From positions 1 to 64,000 of the forward strand of contig NZ_JAELTQ010000001.1 of the NCBI RefSeq assembly GCF_016428905.1: a stretch of 64,000 nucleotides of DNA. The letters are read 5' to 3'. A program made the position numbers and the translations under genes. Shown in pieces: positions 18,131-26,100 of the stretch; positions within the stretch are counted from its first letter, which is position 1, and every line of letters begins with the position of its first letter. The notes below the pieces were generated by a model. The model saw nothing but the letters and a program-made list of their open reading frames with translations, was not told where the DNA came from and searched no databases. Source of the DNA: Dyella sp. ASV24. GTDB taxonomy: Bacteria; Pseudomonadota; Gammaproteobacteria; Xanthomonadales; Rhodanobacteraceae.

Positions 18131-18649
18131 ATGGCGCGTACCCTGCTAGCGCTGCTGGTGCCGGAGGCTGAGCCGGTTGTCGGCAGCTTTCGCGAGCAGT
18201 ACGACCCCTCCGCGCGTCGCGGGCTTGGCGCGCACATCACGCTTATCTATCCCTTTATCGACAGCGAACTGCTGACGCCGGGCCTGCTTGCGCGGGTGCG
18301 TGATGTGGCGGCCGAGTTGCCTGCGCCCATGTTTCGTCTGGCAGAGGTACGCACCTTTCCCTCCGTGGTGTGGCTGGCCCCCGAACCGGCCAAGCCCCTC
18401 GTGCAGATGGCCACCGCATTGGAACGCGCCTTCCCCGACCACCCGAAGGGCGGCGGTGCGTTCCCTGATTTCGTACCCCACCTCTCCGTCGCCCGGCACG
18501 TGCAGCAGGAAAAGGCTGCCGTGATCAACGAGCTACAGGCGCGTCTTGCGGACCACGGGCCGATCTACGGCTGGTGCGAATCCCTGTCGCTGCTGGTGAG
18601 CGAAAACCGTCGCTGGCGAGAGTGGGAGAGCTACCCGTTTCTGTACTGA
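18131..18649 (+). CDS. 2H phosphoesterase / 2'-5' RNA ligase family protein
   Basis: A 172-residue single-domain protein with the two His-x-Ser/Thr motifs of the 2H superfamily: AHITLIYPF near residue 35 and PHLSVARH near residue 118. Members cleave or form 2'-5' or cyclic phosphodiester bonds in RNA or nucleotides; the physiological substrate is usually unknown. The surroundings ARRGLGAHITL and FPDFVPHLSVARHV match the YjcG/LigT-like group. It precedes a small unknown gene by 26 nt, so the two are probably cotranscribed. Confidence 0.8.
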   Translation: MARTLLALLVPEAEPVVGSFREQYDPSARRGLGAHITLIYPFIDSELLTPGLLARVRDVAAELPAPMFRLAEVRTFPSVVWLAPEPAKPLVQMATALERAFPDHPKGGGAFPDFVPHLSVARHVQQEKAAVINELQARLADHGPIYGWCESLSLLVSENRRWREWESYPFLY

Positions 18650-18675
18650 TCCCATCACCACTTCAAGGAGAACTT

Positions 18676-18930
18676 ATGGCCAGCCCATCCACGGACACCG
18701 ACATCATCCAGGACGCCTACGCAGACCGCTTGAAAGCGCTGTTCGACAACTATGTGGATGTGGCGCCTTCCGACCCGGATGGCGCGAAGGCCAAGTTCGT
18801 CGCCGGCGTGACCTTTCTGCGCAACGTGCGTGCAGCAGCCCTGCAGGCCTTGCCGACAGACAGCACGCCCGCAAGTGCGATGACTGCAAGCGCCATCACC
18901 AGCAAGGCAACGCGAAAAACAAAGTCATAA
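18676..18930 (+). CDS. Small unknown protein
   Basis: An 84-residue soluble protein with AAGGAG before its ATG at 18676. The central part DAYADRLKALFDNYVDVAPS, then AKAKFVAGVTFLRNVRAAAL looks helical; the C-terminus is a low-complexity Ala/Ser/Thr tail ending KATRKTKS. I do not recognise the family. It follows the 2H phosphoesterase gene closely. Confidence 0.6.
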   Translation: MASPSTDTDIIQDAYADRLKALFDNYVDVAPSDPDGAKAKFVAGVTFLRNVRAAALQALPTDSTPASAMTASAITSKATRKTKS

Positions 18931-19611
18931 CGCAGGGGGAGATCCCGCGCACGGTGCTACCGAGTACGCGTGCGGGAAGCCTAAGCGTTCAATGGATTTC
19001 CAGGTGTGGCGCATCGCGTTGCAAGCCGATGCGCCACGGGGCGGATCATCGAACGTTGGAAGCCACCCTTCGCCCGTGACCGGGCATCCCGGCATGTCGT
19101 CAAAGCCCTTGTGAAAGCCCCCGTTCGAAGCCTCGTCGCACGCAGGGCAGGGCAGCGACTGCGCATTGCCTGCGTTACGACGAACGGAGCAGCTTCAACC
19201 GTATCCTCGCGGCCGCTGAATGATCGGGATAACGGGTGACAGTGCCAAAGGGGGACTAAGGCGGGCGCAAACGTGCCGTATGATCTGGCGTAGCCATGAT
19301 CAACTCCTCTGAAGTTGTTGATGGTCAGCGGGTCGTATGGGCTGCAATCCCGTACGGCCCGCGCTACTCACAGCCAAAGCCGTGGTCACCCGCATCGCCC
19401 CAAAAACGACAGCGCGAATGACCACGCGACCATAGCAAACGTCAAGACGGTTGAATGTCAGGCTTTGCCTCGACGCCCTATACGGAAAACGAGCGCCTGC
19501 GTAACGCGGACGCCGCGCAGCGCGGCAGCTCCCCTCACAGCGAAGTGTCTGATAGCGTGACGCCCCAACCACGCGCGCACCCATCGTGCGAACGGATGCG
19601 AACACGCGACC
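18931..19611. other. Long non-coding stretch
   Basis: About 680 nt in which I see no convincing gene. A 41-codon frame at 19296-19421 (MINSSEVVDGQRVVWAAIPY onward) has a protein-like opening but no clear ribosome site. No hairpin terminator or tRNA was found. It could hold decayed sequence or an unrecognised RNA. Confidence 0.4.
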
Positions 19612-20067
19612 ATGACCGACGATTATCTGCAGAGTGTTTTTGACGCCTTCGATGCTGCTGCGAAAGCTGCGAGCGAGCAGGGCAACAAATGGCTACTCAT
19701 CGACTGCGTGTACGAGCACCTCGATGACCTGGGCATCTTCGATTACCACGACGTGCTCGCGCGCATCCTCCACCTGGTGGAGCGCTATCCCCTATTGGAT
19801 ATGGGCGGGCCAGGCCCCTTCGGCACCTTTATCGAAGGCCAGCCGTTCAACGCCTACACACCCCAGTTACTTGCCTCCCTACAGCGACAGCCGAGTACCA
19901 CCGTACTCGGCTGGCTGGATCGCACCATGGGCGACGAAGACTTCCAAAACGGCTACGGCCCTAACCCCGTGTCACGCGAGCACTTCCACGCGGTGCTTGC
20001 TTCGATCATCCACGATCCACGCGTGGACACGGGGTGCCGTGACTTTGCCCGGCTTTGCCTTGGCTAA
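19612..20067 (+). CDS. Unknown 151-residue soluble protein
   Basis: Starts MTDDYLQSVFDAFDAAAKAA and has no signal peptide or membrane segment. It is acidic, rich in aromatic residues and His, with a helical first half (WLLIDCVYEHLDDLGIFDYH) and a second half LGWLDRTMGDEDFQNGYG followed by SREHFHAVLASIIHDPRV. The size, acidity and layout recall small immunity-type proteins, but no toxin gene is adjacent and I cannot name a family. The initiator follows a weak ribosome site. Confidence 0.6.
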   Translation: MTDDYLQSVFDAFDAAAKAASEQGNKWLLIDCVYEHLDDLGIFDYHDVLARILHLVERYPLLDMGGPGPFGTFIEGQPFNAYTPQLLASLQRQPSTTVLGWLDRTMGDEDFQNGYGPNPVSREHFHAVLASIIHDPRVDTGCRDFARLCLG

Positions 20068-20156
20068 TCCCGCCAAGGCCACTGACACCTTCAACCCAGG
20101 TAATGACAGCCATCCGATGGCACATCAGTGAGCGGGCAGAGTCGCGCAGGTCATCC

Positions 20157-20558
20157 TTACCAGCGCATACCTTCAAACAGATTCCAGCCCGTATCGCCGC
20201 GACGCTCCTTCAGGAAGTACGCGTAGTTGGCCGTCAGCCCAAACAGAAACGCCAGCGCAAAGCCCACACCGCGACTCAGGATGTCGCCCACGCTACCCGG
20301 CAAAAACGCCGTCACCACACCCACGGCAATCGCAATACCAAAGCCCGTCAGCGCCTTGCGCCACATGCCGACCACCAGGAAATAGAACGGCCCGAACAGC
20401 CACGCCAACCAGTTGAAGTTGATCTTCCTGCGCTCACCCGACGGCAGAGCCTTCAACGCCTCCTTGAAGCCCGGGCTGTTCGGCGCGCCATGCTGCTCGA
20501 AGAAAGCAAACCGATCCTGCCATTTCTGCGGGTAGGTCGTCGTGCTCGTGGCATTCAT
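20157..20558 (-). CDS. DUF2628 membrane protein
   Basis: A 133-residue protein of the DUF2628 type: an N-terminal soluble part KWQDRFAFFEQHGAPNSPGF, then INFNWLAWLFGPFYFLVVGM, a basic Trp/Lys turn (WRKALTG), two further hydrophobic segments, and NYAYFLKERRGDTGWN. About three membrane helices are predicted by eye. Its function is unknown; such proteins are common single genes in proteobacteria. TATCGACATGGA-like sequence before the start gives no strong ribosome site. Confidence 0.8.
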   Translation of the reverse strand: MNATSTTTYPQKWQDRFAFFEQHGAPNSPGFKEALKALPSGERRKINFNWLAWLFGPFYFLVVGMWRKALTGFGIAIAVGVVTAFLPGSVGDILSRGVGFALAFLFGLTANYAYFLKERRGDTGWNLFEGMRW

Positions 20559-20931
20559 AAAAAAGTCCTATCGACATGGAGAAGAGGTTGAGCGGCATCA
20601 CCCGCCGTCACGGATTTAAGAATCGTCCGAGTGGCGCAACTATCGGCGGATGGCGACGAGCGGGCTAGCCGACGCCGCCCATTCGGAGTGTGGTAATCGA
20701 CCCATATGAATGTAGGAACTCCCCTACAGCGGGGCGATGGTCGGCGCGTGGCGCGGCTGCGGTGCGGGGAAATGGCTTAGCGTCAGTGCTGCATGGCTAT
20801 GGGGAGAGGCGTGATGGCGTCAGTGTTTCCGGCCCCAGTGGCATCGCTACAGGTGCTACGCCATGGCGTAGCGATGCAGACCTCAACGCCAGCTCGATCT
20901 TGATCCAGAAGAGGGCAGCGTGGGCAAAAAA
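20559..20931. other. Intergenic stretch
   Basis: About 370 nt with no convincing gene on either strand. It presumably carries the promoter of the DUF2628 gene; the right end runs into the terminator of the small minus-strand gene. Confidence 0.4.
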
Positions 20932-20951
20932 ATCCCCGCCTTAGCGGGGAT
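20932..20951 (-). terminator. Rho-independent terminator of the small gene at 20941-21159
   Basis: ATCCCCGC and GCGGGGAT pair around a 4-nt loop; on the minus strand the hairpin is followed by a run of T. The stop codon of the gene lies in the loop itself. Confidence 0.8.
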
Positions 20952-21159
20952 GGGAATCGTGAGCGTCGATCAGTCCCAGGAGCTTTCTCCTCGCGGTTTC
21001 TGCTTCCCGCTGGGTATCGAAGTTGAGCTTCAGCGGTAGCGAAGCGCCCGAGCACATCACAGAGAACTCCGCGCTTGTCGCCCGTGGCGCTTTCACCGGG
21101 CCGACATAAGCGACAAGCCGGGTGTTTATCGCGATACCTGCGGCTTCGAAGATAGCCAT
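20941..21159 (-). CDS. Small unknown protein
   Basis: A 72-residue protein MAIFEAAGIAINTRLVAYVG onward, with a purine-rich AGAGG before the ATG and a terminator hairpin overlapping its stop codon, both of which support a real gene. The sequence alternates short beta-like segments (FSVMCSGASLPLKLNF) and ends in a helix (REAETARRKLLGLIDAH). It looks like a one-domain cytoplasmic protein; I do not recognise the family. Confidence 0.65.
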   Translation of the reverse strand: MAIFEAAGIAINTRLVAYVGPVKAPRATSAEFSVMCSGASLPLKLNFDTQREAETARRKLLGLIDAHDSHPR

Positions 21160-21284
21160 GCGAGAGCCTCTTTGTAGGGGTTCGGATCAGACCTCGATCT
21201 TTCTATTCGAACAATCGGCGGTGGTCTAGATCCACTTTCAAAGGTGTCCGTAAAACTCGGGCCATCTCAAAATCGGGGGTAGTC

Positions 21285-21295
21285 CAACCTGACCC
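21285..21295 (+). repeat. AACCTGACCCC motif, copy A
   Basis: AACCTGACCCC followed by TTTCTTTTA, whose last three bases form the stop codon of the minus-strand gene ending at 21303. It is an inverted copy of the motif at 21874-21884 and a direct copy of the one at 22664-22674. Confidence 0.7.
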
Positions 21296-21302
21296 CTTTC
21301 TT

Positions 21303-21854
21303 TTATCGGCCGAAGCTTAGTGTTCGAACAAATTTGTCATATTTCTGCTTCGTTTGTGCCAAGTCCGCTGTTGGGGCAATAAGTCGCATCTCTCCATCGG
21401 CCGACCCTGCACTTCCTTCATAGGAAAATGTCGTGATGACATTTGAGTATGGAACGCCTGCGGCCTTGCCGTGGGTAGCCCATTGCCATCCACGCGCAGT
21501 GCCGAAGTGCATCTGCCTTGCATAAGAAGGATGGTGAGGCCGCTCGTCCTCATCCACCCTCACGTGAATATCGAACACGATGCAGTTTTGCTGCTTCTCG
21601 TCCAAGAACATCGTGAATCCATGGAATGGAGCATCCTCAGCAACCCCTGTCCAGCCCGTTGATCCGGCGGGTATCTGAACAGAAAACCGGTAGTCTTCGC
21701 TTGCAACGTGGCCCACAAAAGCATGACCCATACCTGGTTTGGTTGTGACCATCTGATCGCAAGTCTTGACTTCCGCCTCAGAAGAATAAGCAAGCAATGA
21801 GTGTAGTGACAAAGCCAAGAATGTGATTGTTTGGAAAAGAATACTTGGACTCAT
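21303..21854 (-). CDS. Secreted protein of unknown function
   Basis: A 183-residue protein with a Sec signal peptide (MSPSILFQTITFLALSLHSL, cleavage probably after LAYS or SSEA). GGAGGGA lies before the ATG at 21854. The mature part has paired segments (YRFSVQIPAGSTGWTGVAED, NCIVFDIHVRVDEDE, WQWATHGKAAGVPYSNVITT) suggesting a beta sandwich, and two Cys that could form a disulfide. I do not recognise the family. The gene is AT-richer than the core genes and is bounded on both sides by inverted copies of AACCTGACCCC, so it may be a passenger of the adjacent RAYT element. Confidence 0.7.
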   Translation of the reverse strand: MSPSILFQTITFLALSLHSLLAYSSEAEVKTCDQMVTTKPGMGHAFVGHVASEDYRFSVQIPAGSTGWTGVAEDAPFHGFTMFLDEKQQNCIVFDIHVRVDEDERPHHPSYARQMHFGTARGWQWATHGKAAGVPYSNVITTFSYEGSAGSADGEMRLIAPTADLAQTKQKYDKFVRTLSFGR

Positions 21855-21870
21855 CTCTATTCCCTCCGAA

Positions 21871-21888
21871 AACGGGGTCAGGTTCACT
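21871..21888 (-). repeat. Inverted repeat, left end of RAYT element (copy B)
   Basis: AACGGGGTCAGGTTCACT, the exact reverse complement of 22661-22678. It sits between the start of the secreted-protein gene and the start of the RAYT gene, which are divergent. Its inner 11 bp also form an inverted pair with copy A at 21285. Confidence 0.85.
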
Positions 21889-21975
21889 TTGCTTGGTACC
21901 AACGAGCCAAAAACTGACGTGAAGAGGGCTTGTATGTCCATTCCATAGAATGTGCCGAGCTATAAAACTCCTGGC

Positions 21976-22665
21976 ATGGCACGCCAACCTCGACTTGATC
22001 TTCCCCATGTTCCGCAGCACGTCGTGCAGCGAGGCAACAATCGACTGCCTTGTTTTCTCGATGACAGTGATCGATACCATTATCTCCAGCTGCTTCGCGA
22101 GGCTTTGCTGCATACGGAGTGCGTTCTTCACGCCTATGTGCTGATGGACAATCATGCACATCTCCTGGTCACGCCATCGGCCGTTGGCGATGTTGCCCGT
22201 TTGATGCAAAAGCTAGGGCGTCAGTATGTTGGCCAATTCAATGCTCGGCACGGGCGAACCGGAACCCTATGGGAGGGGCGGTACAAATCGTGCCTGGTTG
22301 ATACCGAAACTTACGTATTGCGTTGCTACCGGTACATCGACCTGAACCCCGTTCGCGCTCGCATGACTGACGATCCTGCGGCGTACGCTTGGTCTAGCGC
22401 GGCGGCACACGGTGGTTATCGTGAAGATGCGCTGGTGACGCCTCATCCTGCCTATATGGCTTTAGGTACAACTACCGGCGAGCGTGAGTCCGCCTATCGC
22501 ACGCTGATGAGGGAGCTCCTGTCCGACGACGATCTCCATGCCATTCGGAGTTACCTGCAGCAACAGCGCGCTCTAGGTGGTGAAGTGTTCAAGTCCATGG
22601 TTGAAGCCAAGACCCGTCGCTTTGCCGGCACGCGACCGGCTCATCGGCCGCCTCGTCGGAAGTGA
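21976..22665 (+). CDS. REP-associated tyrosine transposase (RAYT, Y1_Tnp family)
   Basis: A 229-residue single-strand transposase of the IS200/RAYT superfamily from the ATG at 21976 (MARQPRLDLPHVPQHVVQRG). The metal-binding His pair is in YVLMDNHAHLLVTP; the catalytic Tyr lies in the helix SCLVDTETYVLRCYRYIDLN, followed by PVRARMTDDP. RAYTs nick and rejoin one strand at small palindromic repeats and are thought to spread REP/REPIN sequences. The gene lies between perfect 18-bp inverted repeats, and its TGA stop is inside the right repeat. An 8-codon longer frame exists but has no family similarity. Confidence 0.9.
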   Translation: MARQPRLDLPHVPQHVVQRGNNRLPCFLDDSDRYHYLQLLREALLHTECVLHAYVLMDNHAHLLVTPSAVGDVARLMQKLGRQYVGQFNARHGRTGTLWEGRYKSCLVDTETYVLRCYRYIDLNPVRARMTDDPAAYAWSSAAAHGGYREDALVTPHPAYMALGTTTGERESAYRTLMRELLSDDDLHAIRSYLQQQRALGGEVFKSMVEAKTRRFAGTRPAHRPPRRK

Positions 22666-22678
22666 ACCTGACCCCGTT
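22661..22678 (+). repeat. Inverted repeat, right end of RAYT element (copy C)
   Basis: AGTGAACCTGACCCCGTT, the exact reverse complement of 21871-21888. The TGA at 22663-22665 ends the RAYT gene, so the repeat is partly coding. Confidence 0.85.
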
Positions 22679-22710
22679 CTTTAACCCCGTTCTTTAGACC
22701 CCGTTCTTTA
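22671..22710 (+). repeat. Triple tandem repeat between RAYT and the immunity gene
   Basis: Three successive copies of (G)ACCCCGTTCTTTA, 13, 13 and 14 bp long. The first overlaps the right inverted repeat of the RAYT element. The TTA that ends the third copy (22708-22710) is, on the minus strand, the TAA stop codon of the immunity gene. Confidence 0.85.
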
Positions 22711-23154
22711 GCGGCCACGCCCTGACCGGAACTGCGTTAGTGCTTCATTGATGCCTTCCAAGGGGTTTCTCCGAAGGCGCTCATCTACCTTTCCGAGCTC
22801 AGCAATTGCTCTTTGGGCTATAGCCTGAATCTCGACAGCGGCGGCAGGATTCTCATCATAGAAGCCTGGCTCGGTCCTCAATGCTGCACTTAGCAAGTCA
22901 CCCGGATAGTGCATCCCTTCCGTAAGTGGGTTTTGTCTTAGCACATCAAAAGCTATCGGCATCAAGTAACGAAGGCCAATGTTCTGGCCAATAAGGAGCC
23001 TGAGATCCTCTACGTCCATGTCCGCCAGCGGCTTATAACGCAGTTCGTGGCAGCCTCGTTCGATATACGATTCGGAAGACGAATGCCCCCAATCCTTCCC
23101 CTCCAGTTGTGTAAGGTTTTTTCGTTCGATTGCCAGGTCGCGCTGCAGTGACAT
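22708..23154 (-). CDS. CdiI-type immunity protein for the adjacent Rhs protein
   Basis: A 148-residue soluble protein of the kind annotated as contact-dependent growth inhibition immunity protein (CdiI_2). Family features are LTQLEGKDWG, the CHELRYKPLADMDVEDLRLL motif, IGQNIGLRYLMPIAFDVL and NPLTEGMHYPGDLLSAALR. It should bind and neutralise the C-terminal toxin of its cognate effector. It starts 32 nt after the stop of the rhs gene on the same strand, the usual toxin-immunity order. It is AT-richer than the rhs core. Its stop codon lies in a tandem repeat next to the RAYT element. Confidence 0.8.
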   Translation of the reverse strand: MSLQRDLAIERKNLTQLEGKDWGHSSSESYIERGCHELRYKPLADMDVEDLRLLIGQNIGLRYLMPIAFDVLRQNPLTEGMHYPGDLLSAALRTEPGFYDENPAAAVEIQAIAQRAIAELGKVDERLRRNPLEGINEALTQFRSGRGR

Positions 23155-23186
23155 TTTGTTCCACTCTTTGGGAAATAGGGCAATTG

Positions 23187-26100
23187 CTAGTCTTCCATGA
23201 TTAGAACGCCGATGAGCTCAAGCAGCCCTTCGGCTTCCGATGCGGCCTCTGCGGCCGGAAGTACAGGAGGGAGTGCGATCAACGGAACACCGGGCTGTGG
23301 CTGCTGCGGGCATGGGATCGGCTTGTTCGCCAACGCGTCGACGTTCCTGGTGATGGGTGGATTGTTGTCGTCGTCGTCGTTGCACTCTGAGTTGTACTTC
23401 TCTAGATCGTTTTTAATGCCGCGTTGAAGGTCTTCCATTTCCCTGCGGTGACCATTTGGGGCAGTTACACCGCTTCCATACTTCATCGGAAAACCACCCT
23501 GGGCATCGGCTATCGGGTCAAACTTGTCAAATTCATTGCTAAGCAAGCCGTGCTTTCTATAGATATTGTCCCGCAATTTCTTGCATTCCGCCCAGCCCAT
23601 CTTCAACCCAAGTGGGTCCGTTCCCAAGAGTGGAGTGGACTCCACGTAGGCATAAGAGTTGGGGCCACCGGCTGGGCCCATCGGATCGGATTGCTCATAT
23701 CCGCCACGCGCCGCTTCATAGTCGCGGTAACCGTTGTGGATTAGTCCACTTTCGGCATCGGAATACTGCCCTATGAAACGTGGGTTGTAGACGAAGCCGG
23801 TCGTCGTGGTTGGCCGCTGTTCGCCAAATGGATTGCCCTGATAACTCCATTGCCAGATGATGTTGCCGCCGCCGTCAGTGATAGCGCGCGGGGTATTTAG
23901 ACCATCAGCCGTGACATAGCTAATCGTGCTCGTTGCCGCCATAGTGTCTACCATCGCGACTGGCAGACTCCCTAGCATGACGTAGTCGCGGGTTGTGGAT
24001 CCGTATTCGCCGAGCAACTGCCTGTTCTCGTTATACACAAACCGCTGACTGGTCGACGCCGGGAAGGTGGAAGTCTTGGCAACTCGCTGGCCCAGCGCGT
24101 TATACGTATACGTCCCCACGGTATTGCCATTGAGTTGCGCCACTGTCATACGGTTGCGGCCGTTGTAGCCGAAGCCGTAAGTGTTTCCGCCCACCACGCT
24201 ACCGGTGGTGTTGCCATTTGTGTCGTACGCTCGGGAGGCATTACCAATGCTGGTAAGGTGATGGGTGCCGCTCTGATAGCTGTACGCGCCGCTATCGAGA
24301 CCGGTTGCAGTCTTGCTCAGGCGATCCCCGGTCTTGCTGTACATATAGGTCTCTTCCGGGTTACTGCTGGCGTCATACAGACCAGTGAGGCGGTACAGCG
24401 GATCGTAGGAGTAAGTTTCCGTCGCCGGACTGGCGCCGGAGGCGTTACCCAGGGCGGTGATGTTGCCCATAGCATCGCGGGCAAAGTGCAGGTTGAGCGC
24501 AGGGCTCACCACGTCGGTGACGGCGTAGTTGGCGTCGTAGGTGCGCGTGATGGTTTGACCGTTACCCAGCGTGTAGCTGGCGATGGGGCCAAAGGGCAGG
24601 TAGCTGATGGCGGTGACCACGTTGCCAGCGCCTGCACCACTGGTGCCCGGGGGCAGGGCGGTGACGCCACTGATGCGGCCGGCCGCGTCGCGGCTGTACT
24701 GGATGGACGTGCCCGCCGGTGTCAGCGTGCTGGCAAGGCGATCGGCCAGGGTGTAGCCGTACGCGGTGACGTCCGTGACGGTGCCCTGGGTCTGGCTCTT
24801 GCGGGTGACGTTGCCGTGGGCGTCGTAGCAGTACACCGTGGTGACGGCGGTTTCGATGATGCGGGTGAGGCGACCGACCGGATACGACGCCGGGCAACCT
24901 GTGACGCTGTTGGCCTCGTCATAGGCATAGGCCACGTTGAGGGTGCCATCCACATAGGTGGTGGCCGTGCGACGGTTGAGTGCGTCGTACGTGCTGGTGC
25001 TCACCACACCCTTGGCATCTGTACGCTGGGTGACATTACCGGCCGCGTCGTACACATACGCCGTACTGCCGGTGTCGGGACTCTGCACGCCGGTGGCGTT
25101 GCCTAGGCCGTCGTAGCTGTAGGTGGTGTTGAGCCCATCCGGATCGCTCACGCCCTCCAGTCGATCGTTGGCGTCGTAGGCAAACGCACTTTGCGTGTTC
25201 TGCGTGGCGGTATCCGTACCGCTGTAGTTGTCGATGGTGGTGATGAGGCGGTTGAGCCCGTCGTAGCCCTGCTTGCGCTGCACACCGAGTGCATCAGCCG
25301 TATGCACCAGATTGCCGTTGGCGTCGTAGCTGTCGGTATAGGCCGCGTTGAACACGGCGTGGCTCAAGCCATCGGTGACCTGGGTGAGCTGGCCCAGCGT
25401 GTTGAACGTGCGCGACAAGCTACGGCGCAGCGTGCCATTGCTGTCATAGGTCTGCTCGGCGGTTTTGTTGCCTGCCGCGTCAAGCGTGTACTGCACGTAG
25501 TTGCCCAGTGCATCGGTGATCTTGGTGAGGCGATGGGCGGCGTCGTAGGTGTAGTTGACGACCACGCTATCCGGATCGGTGATGGAGGCGACGGCACCGT
25601 AGGGGGTGTAGGTGATGGTGGTGGTGGCACCACCGACGGTACGCGTGGCGAGCCAGCCGCGCGGGGTATAGGTCATGTCGGTGTTGATACCGTTCGCATC
25701 GGTGATGCGGGTGACACGGCCGTTGGCGTCGTAGGACGCCATCGTGGTGACATGGCCCAGCGCGTCGGTGACCTGATAGAGATCGCCGGGCTGGTAGCAC
25801 GCTGCTCCGGGCGTTCCGCAACCGGTGGCACTGCGGCTGGCGTAGTAGCTATAGCTAGTGGACTGGGTGAGATCGGTGCGCGGGCCGGTGGCACTGAGGA
25901 TCAGGCCAGCCAGCGGGCAACCGGTGCCGACGACGGTGCAGTAGCTGTAGGTCCAGCGGCGCACCCCGGCAGGTGCCGAACCCGTGCTGCTGCAGGCGTA
26001 ACCCGTGGCCGTGCTCTTAGTTGGATCGATGTCGCAGCGAGCCAGTGTCTGGCCCGCGTTGTTGTAGACCCATTGGGTGTTGCTGATGGCGCTGTTGTTG

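Noticed and set aside
19612-20067. Calling the 151-residue protein an immunity protein
   Set aside because: Only general size and acidity suggest it; no toxin gene or family motif supports it.
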